Source: Dokdonia sp. PRO95 (GTDB lineage: Bacteria; Bacteroidota; Bacteroidia; Flavobacteriales; Flavobacteriaceae). From it: DNA of 64,000 nt. Of the stretch, positions 9,169 to 16,904 are shown piece by piece (positions within the stretch are counted from its first letter, which is position 1; each line of letters starts with the position of its first letter). The notes under the pieces were generated by a model. That model searched no databases. It was not told the origin of the DNA and saw nothing but the letters and a program-made list of their open reading frames with translations. The stretch is taken from NCBI RefSeq assembly GCF_000355805.1, contig NZ_CM001837.1, positions 3,171,966 to 3,235,965 on the forward strand, read 5' to 3'. The position numbers and the translations under genes are program-made.

Positions 9169-9199
9169 CAAAAGTATTGAAACTTTCGTCCATTCCCAA
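9169..9199 (-). promoter_or_regulatory. Candidate zwf promoter
   Basis: On the minus strand TACTTTTG (9169-9176) matches the Bacteroidota -7 consensus TAnnTTTG. A TTG lies at 9197-9199, 20 bases upstream of it. The predicted start of transcription would be about 15-20 bases before the zwf ATG. Pattern match only. Confidence 0.35.
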
Positions 9200-9320
9200 C
9201 CGACTTCCCTACCACTTACTCACAAAAACAATTATTTTTCCACTATTTTTGAAGAGCAATGCCCACTTCTAAATTTGACTCACTTTTCTGGGTTCATTTG
9301 TGGGGAATGAAACTGTATTT

Positions 9321-10730
9321 ATGGAAAATTCTTATGATTTTGGCTTGGTTGGACTGGGCGTAATGGGACGTAACTTTATATTAAATGTAGCCGATAATGG
9401 CTTTAGCGCGATGGGCAATGACCTTGACCCAGAAAAAGTACAAGCGCTTATTGAGGAAGGCGGCGACCCAAAACGCGTAGATGCGACGGTTGATGTATCC
9501 GCTTTCGCGAAAGCGTTATCATCCCCACGTAAAATCATGCTACTAGTACCCGCAGGTAAAGTAGTAGACATCGTCATAGAAAGTTTACTACCACACTTAG
9601 ATAAAGGAGATATCATTATAGACGGAGGAAACTCCTTCTTTACAGATACCGACCGAAGAGAAGCTTACTTATCTGAAAAAGGAATTCACTTTTTTGGAGC
9701 AGGAGTTTCTGGAGGAGCAAAAGGCGCACGTATAGGACCTAGCATCATGCCTGGAGGATCAAAACCAGGATATGCAGCAGTTCAACCCATTTTTGAAGCA
9801 GTATCTGCCAAATATAATGGAGAACCTTGTGTTGCTTACTTAGGACCTAAATCTGCTGGTAACTATGTAAAAATGGTGCACAACGGAATTGAGTACGGAC
9901 TTATGCAACTTACTTCTGAGATATACGACGTGCTTAAAAAGGCAGGAAACTTATCTAATCAAGAACTTCACGAAACCTATAAATCATGGAATGAAGGGCG
10001 TTTACAATCCTTCTTAGTTGAGATTACATCAGAAATTTTTGCCGAAAAGGACACTCTTACTAGTGGTGACCTTGTAGACCAGATTCTTGATAAAGCAAAA
10101 CAAAAAGGAACAGGAAAATGGACCTCACAAAATGCGATGGACCTAGGTATTCCCGTACCTTCTATTGATATCGCTGTGAGTATGAGAGAAATCTCTGCAC
10201 TTAAAGATGAGCGTACCATTGCAGATTCTCTTTACGATCGCCCAGAAGTGGCAACAATGGATAAAGAAAAGCTGACTAAGCTTACAGAAGAAGCACTTTA
10301 CTTCTCTTACATCATTACTTATGCTCAAGGTTTGCATCAGCTAGCAGACGCGTCTAAGGAATATGGATATGACCTCGATATTGCGGTAATTGCAAAAATA
10401 TGGAGAGCTGGATGTATTATAAGAGCAAAGCTCCTTGCAGATATCACAGATGCTTTTACAGAAGACACAGAACTACCTAACCTTTTATTATCTCCATCGT
10501 TTATCAAGAAGATACAAAGCACGGTAGACTCGGCTAGAGAACTTGTTGCTTATGGAGCTATTAATGGAATCCCGCTTCCTGGAGTATCAAACTCGTTAAC
10601 GTATTTTGACGCATATACTTCTACGAGATTACCACTTAATCTTATACAAGCACAACGAGATTATTTTGGATCTCACACCTACGAAAGATTAGACCGCGAG
10701 GGAATCTTCCATACAGAATGGGAGAAATAA
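9321..10730 (+). CDS. gnd: 6-phosphogluconate dehydrogenase, decarboxylating
   Basis: Converts 6-phosphogluconate to ribulose-5-phosphate and CO2 with NADP+. The Rossmann motif GLGVMGRN lies at 11-18. IIDGGNSFFTDT, GVSGGAKGARIGPSIMPGG and KMVHNGIEYGLMQL are the family signatures, including the catalytic Lys (YVKMVHNG) region. I chose the ATG at 9321 (469 residues, like E. coli Gnd) over an upstream GTG at 9300. A perfect window palindrome is read as A61-F-A-K-A65, where other Gnd proteins have a variable helix before the PRKIMLLVPAG strand. It is divergent from zwf-pgl, completing the oxidative branch. Confidence 0.96.
   Translation: MENSYDFGLVGLGVMGRNFILNVADNGFSAMGNDLDPEKVQALIEEGGDPKRVDATVDVSAFAKALSSPRKIMLLVPAGKVVDIVIESLLPHLDKGDIIIDGGNSFFTDTDRREAYLSEKGIHFFGAGVSGGAKGARIGPSIMPGGSKPGYAAVQPIFEAVSAKYNGEPCVAYLGPKSAGNYVKMVHNGIEYGLMQLTSEIYDVLKKAGNLSNQELHETYKSWNEGRLQSFLVEITSEIFAEKDTLTSGDLVDQILDKAKQKGTGKWTSQNAMDLGIPVPSIDIAVSMREISALKDERTIADSLYDRPEVATMDKEKLTKLTEEALYFSYIITYAQGLHQLADASKEYGYDLDIAVIAKIWRAGCIIRAKLLADITDAFTEDTELPNLLLSPSFIKKIQSTVDSARELVAYGAINGIPLPGVSNSLTYFDAYTSTRLPLNLIQAQRDYFGSHTYERLDREGIFHTEWEK
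9501..9514. repeat. GCTTTCGCGAAAGC palindrome, AFAKA frame
   Basis: An exact copy inside gnd. Its flanks (CC before, GTTATCATC after) match the flanks of the copies at 28524 and 49538 beyond the palindrome. Confidence 0.95.
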
Positions 10731-10768
10731 AACGAAGTATTTAAAATCACCACAGAAGCACTTCCGTA

Positions 10769-12418
10769 TTGTACAAAAACAATTACTTTTTGAGAAAATC
10801 TAGCACATGGACAGCAGCTGTATGGCTCGCTTTCGTGCTTTTAAGTTTATGTACAGTAGGTTGCTCAAACAGTAAAAGCACAGAGCGAGATCATGAAGTG
10901 TTTAGATACAACGAGCAATACCAGATTTCGACATTAGACCCTGCTTTTGCTCGTAATCCGCCAATTATCTGGCCGGTAAATCAGTTATTTAATGGACTTG
11001 TTCAATTAGATAATGATCTTAATGTGCAGCCAGACATCGCTAAGTCTTGGACTATTTCTGAGGATGCACTTACCTACTCTTTCACACTACGTGATGATGT
11101 TAAGTTTCATAAACATGAAGCTTTTAATACTGTAGATAGCACAAGAAAAGTAGTTGCAAGTGACTTTGTATATTCCTTTGATAGACTTACAGACCCCGCT
11201 ATTGCATCCCCAGGAAGCTGGGTGCTTAGTAACGTTGATCATTATAAAGCAGAAAATGACAGTACTTTTGTAGTGCAATTAAAGCAGCCTTTTCCTGCAT
11301 ATTTGGGATTGCTTAGCATGAGATACTGCTCTGTTGTACCTAAGGAAGTGACAACTTTTTATGGAAATGAATTTAGATCAAACCCTATAGGTACTGGTCC
11401 GTTTAAATTTAAACGTTGGAAAGAAGGTGTAAAACTCGTTCTTCGTAAAAACGAATTGTATTACGAAAAAGATGCTGCTGGAAATAGCCTCCCTTACTTA
11501 GAGGCGGTTGCCATTACTTTTTTACCAGACAAGCAAAGCGAATTTTTACAGTTTGCTCAAGGCAATATTGACTTTTTAAATAGTCTTGATCCTTCTTATA
11601 AAGACGAGATACTCACTGCCTCTGGAACACTACGCGAGAAGTATGAAGACAGAGTGAATTTTGAAAAAACACCTTGGCTCAACACTGAGTACATAGGTTT
11701 CTATCTTGATAGTAACACTCCAGAAGTGCAATCTACTTTATTACGTAAGGCAGTAAACTACGGTTTTGATCGTGAGAAAATGATCACCTACCTGCGCAAT
11801 GGAATAGGAAAACCTGCAGTAAACGGTTTTATCCCAAAGGGGCTTCCAGGTTTTAATGAGATAGAAGGTTATAGTTATAATCCCACACTTGCTAAGGAAC
11901 TTGTAGCTCAGTACACTGCACAAACTGGAGATCAGTCACCACAACTCACTATTGGTACGAATAGTCAATATCTTGATATCTGTGAGTACATACAGCGCGA
12001 GCTGCAAAAAGTAGGACTGGATGTACAAATTGATGTAATGCCTCCATCTACATTGCGCCAGATGAAAAGTAGTGGTGAGCTAGACGCTTTCCGTGCAAGC
12101 TGGATTGCAGATTACCCAGATGCAGAAAACTACTTGAGTTTATTTTACAGTAAAAACTTCACTCCTAACGGACCTAACTATACACACTTTAAAAGTGCGA
12201 CTTTTGACAGTCTTTATGAGAAAAGCTTGAGCATTACAGACATAGATGAGCGCAAGCAATACTATATCAAGATGGATTCTCTTATTATAGAGCAGTCTCC
12301 TATAATTCCACTATATTATGACGAGGTCGTACGCTTTACACAGAAAACTATTTCAGGTTTTGAACCAAATGCTCAGAACTTCTTAGTATTGAAACATGTG
12401 AAAAAAAGTAAAAAGTAG
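10769..12418 (+). CDS. Peptide-type ABC transporter substrate-binding lipoprotein (SBP family 5)
   Basis: This is a solute-binding protein of the DppA/OppA class. Hydrophobic residues about 14-30 end in lipobox TVGC, so it is membrane anchored. Family marks are QISTLDPAFARNPP, LFNGLVQLDNDLNVQPDIAKSW, VASDFVYSFDRLTDP and the long C-terminal lobe ending SPIIPLYYDEVVRFT. No in-frame ATG exists near the N-terminus; TTG at 10769 or 10790 must start the protein (GTG is not available). Unlike most such proteins it has no dppBCDF-type permease or ATPase genes beside it, so its transporter partner is elsewhere or it is a stand-alone receptor. The ligand is unknown. Confidence 0.9.
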   Translation: MYKNNYFLRKSSTWTAAVWLAFVLLSLCTVGCSNSKSTERDHEVFRYNEQYQISTLDPAFARNPPIIWPVNQLFNGLVQLDNDLNVQPDIAKSWTISEDALTYSFTLRDDVKFHKHEAFNTVDSTRKVVASDFVYSFDRLTDPAIASPGSWVLSNVDHYKAENDSTFVVQLKQPFPAYLGLLSMRYCSVVPKEVTTFYGNEFRSNPIGTGPFKFKRWKEGVKLVLRKNELYYEKDAAGNSLPYLEAVAITFLPDKQSEFLQFAQGNIDFLNSLDPSYKDEILTASGTLREKYEDRVNFEKTPWLNTEYIGFYLDSNTPEVQSTLLRKAVNYGFDREKMITYLRNGIGKPAVNGFIPKGLPGFNEIEGYSYNPTLAKELVAQYTAQTGDQSPQLTIGTNSQYLDICEYIQRELQKVGLDVQIDVMPPSTLRQMKSSGELDAFRASWIADYPDAENYLSLFYSKNFTPNGPNYTHFKSATFDSLYEKSLSITDIDERKQYYIKMDSLIIEQSPIIPLYYDEVVRFTQKTISGFEPNAQNFLVLKHVKKSKK

Positions 12419-12427
12419 CGTGATTAC

Positions 12428-12441
12428 GCTTTCGCGAAAGC
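12428..12441. repeat. GCTTTCGCGAAAGC palindrome, intergenic
   Basis: An exact copy within the 20-base palindrome TACGCTTTCGCGAAAGCGTA. It fills most of the short gap between the peptide-binding lipoprotein stop and the yigZ-like coding region. Confidence 0.95.
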
Positions 12442-12461
12442 GTACCTAAAACAATTATAAT

Positions 12462-13076
12462 ATCGAACAAAAAGACACTTATAACACCATTTTATCGCCC
12501 TCTGAAGAGACACTCTTTAAGGATCGTAATAGCAAATTCTTTGGCTATGCATTTCCCGTTACCACAGAGGAAGAAGTCAAGGAACATATAGATGCCCTAA
12601 AAAAACAGCACTACCAAGCCAGACACTGGTGCTATGCGTATGTATTAGGTAAGGAATACGAACAATACCGCGCAAATGACGATGGTGAACCTTCTAATAG
12701 TGCAGGTGCCCCTATATATGGTCAACTACAATCCTTTGATGTTACTAATGTGCTTGTAGTAGTGGTACGATATTTTGGTGGGACAAAATTAGGTGTAGGC
12801 GGTCTAATCAATGCTTATAGAACGGGTGCACAACTTGCACTTGAGAATGCTCGTATCGTAAAGAAAACAATTGACATCCCTTTTTCTGTACAATTTGAAT
12901 ATCCTCTACTCAATAAAGCGATGCGCTTAATAAATGATCATAAGGTGACCATAATCGAACAGAAGATGGAAATGGACTGTGTGTTTCATCTCGCCATACG
13001 AAGAAAAGAGTCTGAAAAGGTCATTGAGGCTTTTAATGAAGTCTATGGAATTAACCTTCTTAAAGACGAATATTAG
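12462..13076 (+). CDS. YigZ/IMPACT family protein with no canonical start codon
   Basis: Translation of this frame gives a complete IMPACT-family protein. Blocks seen are NSKFFGYAFPV, ARHWCYAYVLG, ANDDGEPSNSAGAPIYGQL, VVVVRYFGGTKLGVGGLINAYR, and a C-terminal DUF1949-like half ending GINLLKDEY. E. coli YigZ is about 204 residues, the same as this frame read from 12462. However, the frame is closed by TAA at 12447 and holds no ATG, GTG or TTG before GTG at 12750, which would delete the first half of the conserved domain. Initiation at ATC 12462 (IEQKDTYNTI) or ATT 12489 is the most likely explanation. A sequence error near the start is the alternative. Its stop overlaps the convergent thioesterase stop. 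Confidence 0.8.
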   Translation: MEQKDTYNTILSPSEETLFKDRNSKFFGYAFPVTTEEEVKEHIDALKKQHYQARHWCYAYVLGKEYEQYRANDDGEPSNSAGAPIYGQLQSFDVTNVLVVVVRYFGGTKLGVGGLINAYRTGAQLALENARIVKKTIDIPFSVQFEYPLLNKAMRLINDHKVTIIEQKMEMDCVFHLAIRRKESEKVIEAFNEVYGINLLKDEY

Positions 13077-13465
13077 AGCTTCTCTAAAATGTATTTTGGG
13101 CACCTCATAGGTCGCCCAGTTTTTGTATTCATAAAGATCAATTCTGTACTCGCCACTGTTAATAACTCTTCATTTTGGTTATAAACTTTATAATCGAACA
13201 TAATACGCACCGTAGGAATATTCCTAAGTGAGGTTTCTATTTTAAGGCGATCATCGAAAAGTGCAGATTTTTTAAATGTTGTATTTAAATTATAAACTGG
13301 TAGCATTACACCATTTTCTTCCATCCATTTATAAGAAATTCCGAGTTGTTCTAGCCATTCAAGTCTCGCAATTTCAAGATATTGAGCATAGTTACTGTGA
13401 TGCACAAAGCCCATCTGATCGGTTTCTGAGTAGCGAACTTTAACAAAAGTATTATGGTTTTTCAC
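13073..13465 (-). CDS. Acyl-CoA thioesterase, YbgC/FadM type hotdog fold
   Basis: This 130-residue 4HBT (hotdog) thioesterase hydrolyses acyl-CoA thioesters in the cytosol. The signature VRYSETDQMGFVHHSNYAQYLEIARLEWLEQLG contains the YbgC-type active-site Asp and the H/N-Y segment. The later RIMFDYKVYNQNEELLTVASTELIFM is the beta-sheet core. The start is GTG at 13465, giving MKNHNTFVKVRY, which fits the family N-terminus. It is convergent with the yigZ-like gene, with stops overlapping by four bases and no terminator between them, and is back to back with dnaA. Confidence 0.92.
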   Translation of the reverse strand: MKNHNTFVKVRYSETDQMGFVHHSNYAQYLEIARLEWLEQLGISYKWMEENGVMLPVYNLNTTFKKSALFDDRLKIETSLRNIPTVRIMFDYKVYNQNEELLTVASTELIFMNTKTGRPMRCPKYILEKL

Positions 13466-13668
13466 GGTAAAGAGGTCTTATTTTTTGTAATTTTAAATCT
13501 TACAAATGATGCAACAAAATTTGCAAAAAAACAACCCTCCACTCGTTTTTTTATTACTTTTTTTGTTCACATATTTGCTTAGCTTTTAAAGGGAGCATTA
13601 TCAACAATACGATAATCTTTTTAAAAGGCATTCTGTACTAAAAAACAACCAATAATTTAACTCAACGA
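13466..13668 (+). promoter_or_regulatory. AT-rich dnaA upstream region with two near-DnaA boxes
   Basis: The 203 bases before dnaA hold TTGTTCACA (13563-13571) and TTATCAACA (13598-13606), each one base from the TTATCCACA/TTATnCACA DnaA-box consensus, in a very AT-rich context. This could reflect dnaA autoregulation or part of an origin. Two imperfect boxes are weak evidence. Confidence 0.3.
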
Positions 13669-15096
13669 ATGACTCTAACTGCGCAATCTGTATGGGATAA
13701 TTGTCTCGCATTTATTCAGGACAATATTACACCCCAGGCATATAAAACGTGGTTTGAACCGATTAAAGCGGTCAAGCTCACAGATAACGCATTAAGCATA
13801 CAAGTGCCTAGTAAATTCTTTTATGAATGGCTAGAAGAACACTATGTTAAACTTCTTAAAGTTGCGCTTAACAAAGTACTAGGTGAAAACGCCAAACTGG
13901 TTTATGTAATCAGAATGGAAAACACTTATGGAAATAATCAACCGTTTACAGAAAAAATTCCTAGTGCAAATAGAAGTGCTATGAAATCTCAAGATGTTGA
14001 TGCTCCATTTAAAAATAAAAATCCAGAGCTTAAAAATCCTTTTGTAATTCCAGGTATTAGAAATTTACAAATAGAATCACAGCTTAATCCTAATTATAAT
14101 TTTGAAAATTTCCTTGAAGGTGAGTCTAACCGTCTAGCAAGATCTGCTGGAATGGCTGTGGCAAATAAACCAGGAGGAACATCATTTAACCCACTACTCG
14201 TTTTTGGCGGTGTAGGTTTAGGAAAGACACACCTTGCACACGCAATTGGTGTTCAAATAAAAGATAAATATCCAGCAAAGACTGTTTTATACATATCTGC
14301 TGAGAAGTTCACACAACAGTACATTGAGTCTGTAAAAAAGAACAACCGAAATGACTTTATACATTTCTATCAAGTTATTGATGTTCTTATTGTAGATGAC
14401 ATTCAATTACTAAGTGGTAAAGCAGGAACTCAAGATGTGTTCTTCCATATCTTTAATCACCTACATCAGAATGGTAAGCAAGTAATTCTTACCTCAGATA
14501 AGGCGCCGGTTGATATGCAAGACATCGAGCAACGCCTTCTTTCTCGTTTTAAATGGGGATTAAGTGCAGAGCTACAACACCCAAGCTTTGAAACGCGTAT
14601 TGCTATTATAAAGCAAAAGCTGTATCAAGATGGTGTTGAGATGCCAGAAGAGATTGTAGAATTTCTTGCAAATAACATCAAGACAAATGTAAGAGAGCTA
14701 GAAGGTGCTATTATATCACTTATTGCGCACTCTTCTTTCAATAAGAAAGAAATCACATTAGATCTCGCTAAGAAGATTGTAGACAACTACGTGAAGCATA
14801 CGAAGCGCGAAGTATCTATAGATTACATACAAAAGATTGTATCAGATTACTTCCAGATGGATGTAGAGACACTACAGTCTAAAACTCGTAAACGTCACAT
14901 TGTACAAGCAAGACAGCTCGCTATGTTCTTTGCAAAGAAGCTTACAAAGGCATCTCTTGCAAGTATAGGTTCTCAAATAGGACAACGTGATCACGCAACT
15001 GTATTACACGCTTGTAAAACGGTAGATAACCTTGCTAGCACAGACAAGCAGTTTAGAAAATACGTAGAAGATTTAGGAAAGAAGCTATCTGTGTAA
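13669..15096 (+). CDS. dnaA: Chromosomal replication initiator protein DnaA
   Basis: This AAA+ initiator binds DnaA boxes at the origin and loads the replicative helicase. Domain I is at about 1-85 (WDNCLAFIQDNITPQAYKTWFEPI), followed by a short linker. The AAA+ core has NPLLVFGGVGLGKTHLAHAIG (Walker A, about 172-192), IDVLIVDDIQLLSGKAGTQ (Walker B) and RLLSRFKWGLSAEL. C-terminal domain IV carries the DnaA signature GQRDHATVLHACKTVDNL. At 475 residues it is full length. The neighbours are a thioesterase and a small membrane protein, not the dnaN/recF/gyrB order of many phyla. A perfect hairpin terminator follows. Confidence 0.98.
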   Translation: MTLTAQSVWDNCLAFIQDNITPQAYKTWFEPIKAVKLTDNALSIQVPSKFFYEWLEEHYVKLLKVALNKVLGENAKLVYVIRMENTYGNNQPFTEKIPSANRSAMKSQDVDAPFKNKNPELKNPFVIPGIRNLQIESQLNPNYNFENFLEGESNRLARSAGMAVANKPGGTSFNPLLVFGGVGLGKTHLAHAIGVQIKDKYPAKTVLYISAEKFTQQYIESVKKNNRNDFIHFYQVIDVLIVDDIQLLSGKAGTQDVFFHIFNHLHQNGKQVILTSDKAPVDMQDIEQRLLSRFKWGLSAELQHPSFETRIAIIKQKLYQDGVEMPEEIVEFLANNIKTNVRELEGAIISLIAHSSFNKKEITLDLAKKIVDNYVKHTKREVSIDYIQKIVSDYFQMDVETLQSKTRKRHIVQARQLAMFFAKKLTKASLASIGSQIGQRDHATVLHACKTVDNLASTDKQFRKYVEDLGKKLSV

Positions 15097-15120
15097 CTTC
15101 TATCTTGAATTGATTATAAT

Positions 15121-15161
15121 AACAAAGCCTCTACATTTTCATGTAGAGGCTTTGTTATTTT
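15121..15161. terminator. Intrinsic terminator after dnaA
   Basis: A 15-bp perfect stem (15121-15135 with 15142-15156) and 6-base loop is followed by an ATTTTT tail. It can serve both dnaA and the convergent small gene. Confidence 0.9.
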
Positions 15162-15178
15162 TACTGTTATAGTCAAAT

Positions 15179-15385
15179 TTAAATCTCTTTTTCTATTTTC
15201 TTTTTTACGACACCACTCTTAAGTGAATTGACCACTCCAACACTCGTAACAAGAATACCCGCTATGAGAAATCCAAAAATAAAATAACTACTGGTCTCAA
15301 AAACCATACACATGATTCCTATTAAAACAAGCACTCCTCCAAAAGTTGATATCCATTCTCCTTTTGAACTTTTTTGAATTTTCAT
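15179..15385 (-). CDS. Small hypothetical two-helix membrane protein
   Basis: A 68-residue protein from the ATG at 15385 (MKIQKSSKGEW); a frame extending to 15421 adds 12 residues of unlikely N-terminus. Two hydrophobic helices at about 13-30 and 33-54 are followed by a lysine-rich tail (KSGVVKKKIEKEI), so both ends probably face the cytoplasm. Not recognised. It lies between the dnaA terminator and gltD, with 16 bases between gltD and the longer frame, and could be transcribed from gltBD readthrough. Confidence 0.5.
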   Translation of the reverse strand: MKIQKSSKGEWISTFGGVLVLIGIMCMVFETSSYFIFGFLIAGILVTSVGVVNSLKSGVVKKKIEKEI

Positions 15386-15437
15386 GATACTACTTCTATT
15401 GTTAGAAATGTCAATATACAATTAACATCACAAATAG

Positions 15438-16901
15438 TTAACGTCTAGGCAAATCGCTTTCCTCATCTTTTAATGGAAGCTCAGAACTTCCCATTAAAAA
15501 CTTATCTACGTGATGTGCTGCTTGACGTCCTTCTGAAATTGCCCAGACGATAAGGGATTGCCCTCTACGCATATCACCTGCTGCAAATACACCAGAAACA
15601 TTAGTACTATAATCAGTTGCCTTAATGTTACCCCTCAAATCTGTATCGAGATGTAATTGGTCAATTAGTGTTTTTTCTGGTCCGGTAAAACCTAGAGCTA
15701 GAAATGCCATATCACATTCCCATTCTTTTTCTGAATTAGGAACTTCTTTTAACTCTCGCCTTCCACTTTCATGAGTAATCCACTCAACTTCTGCGGTAAT
15801 TAATCCCGTGAGATTTCCTGCAGCGTCACCCACAAATTCTTTGGTTGATATACTAAATACACGATCAACCCCTTCTTTGTGTGAAGAACTCGTGCGTAGT
15901 CGCATAGGGTAATATGGCCAAGGCTGCTCCGCTGGTCGCTCTACAGTAGGTTTATTGAGTATCTCAAAATTAGTCACACTAATCGCTCCCTGCCTATTAC
16001 TCGTGCCAATACAATCAGAACCTGTATCTCCTCCGCCTATTACAATAACTTTCTTATCGGTCGCTACAATCTCTTCTTCCCAGTTATTTAAACCATCTTG
16101 ACGCTCATTATTTTGCTTTAAAAAATCCATTGCTTGATACACTCCTTTAAGATGTGCTCCTTTAATAGGAATAGATCTTCTCACTGTAGCTCCACCGCAA
16201 AGTACAATAGCATCATACTCATCTTGAAGAGCCTCTACGCTTATATTTTGTCCAACATTTGCATTCGTTTTAAAGGTGATTCCTTCTACTTCAAGGACCT
16301 CAAGACGACGATCAATCACCTGTTTTTCCATCTTAAAATCTGGAATACCATAGCGTAGTAGCCCACCTACTTTTGCATCTCTTTCAAAAACTGTTACAGC
16401 GTGCCCAGCCCTATTAAGTTGCTGTGCCGCTGCAAGTCCAGATGGACCAGAACCAATAACGGCAATAGACTTTCCTGTACGTTTTACAGGTGGTTGCGCT
16501 GTAATCCAGCCTTCTTCGAAAGCACGCTCTACTATATTTTTTTCGATGTTTTCAATACTTACAGGGTCTGCATTAATACCAAGAACACAAGCCTCCTCAC
16601 ACGGAGCAGGACAAAGTCTTCCCGTAAATTCTGGAAAGTTATTTGTCGCATGTAATATTCCTGCAGCTTCTTTCCAGCGTCCTTTGTAGACGGCATCATT
16701 AAAGTCTGGTATAAGATTACCCAACGGACATCCAGAATGACAAAATGGAATCCCGCAATCCATACACCTACCTCCTTGCTTTTTAAGGTCAACCTCTTCT
16801 AGAGGAACGGTAAATTCTTTATAATTTTTTAAGCGTTCCTCTGGCGCTACATAGCGCTCATCTTTACGCTCAAATTCTAAAAATCCTGTTACTTTTCCCA
16901 T
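15438..16901 (-). CDS. gltD: Glutamate synthase small subunit
   Basis: The NADPH-dependent small subunit of GOGAT supplies electrons to GltB for glutamate formation from glutamine and 2-oxoglutarate. N-terminal cysteine clusters RCMDCGIPFCHSGCP and CPAPCEEAC (about 41-115) bind the two 4Fe-4S centres. FAD binding is marked by VIGSGPSGLAAAQQL and NADPH binding by VIGGGDTGSDCIGT, with the terminal GVFAAGDMRRGQSLIVWAI. At 487 residues it is normal. It follows gltB by three bases (gltB-gltD operon), divergent from the porin-PII-amt operon. Confidence 0.97.
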   Translation of the reverse strand: MGKVTGFLEFERKDERYVAPEERLKNYKEFTVPLEEVDLKKQGGRCMDCGIPFCHSGCPLGNLIPDFNDAVYKGRWKEAAGILHATNNFPEFTGRLCPAPCEEACVLGINADPVSIENIEKNIVERAFEEGWITAQPPVKRTGKSIAVIGSGPSGLAAAQQLNRAGHAVTVFERDAKVGGLLRYGIPDFKMEKQVIDRRLEVLEVEGITFKTNANVGQNISVEALQDEYDAIVLCGGATVRRSIPIKGAHLKGVYQAMDFLKQNNERQDGLNNWEEEIVATDKKVIVIGGGDTGSDCIGTSNRQGAISVTNFEILNKPTVERPAEQPWPYYPMRLRTSSSHKEGVDRVFSISTKEFVGDAAGNLTGLITAEVEWITHESGRRELKEVPNSEKEWECDMAFLALGFTGPEKTLIDQLHLDTDLRGNIKATDYSTNVSGVFAAGDMRRGQSLIVWAISEGRQAAHHVDKFLMGSSELPLKDEESDLPRR

Positions 16902-16904
16902 CTC

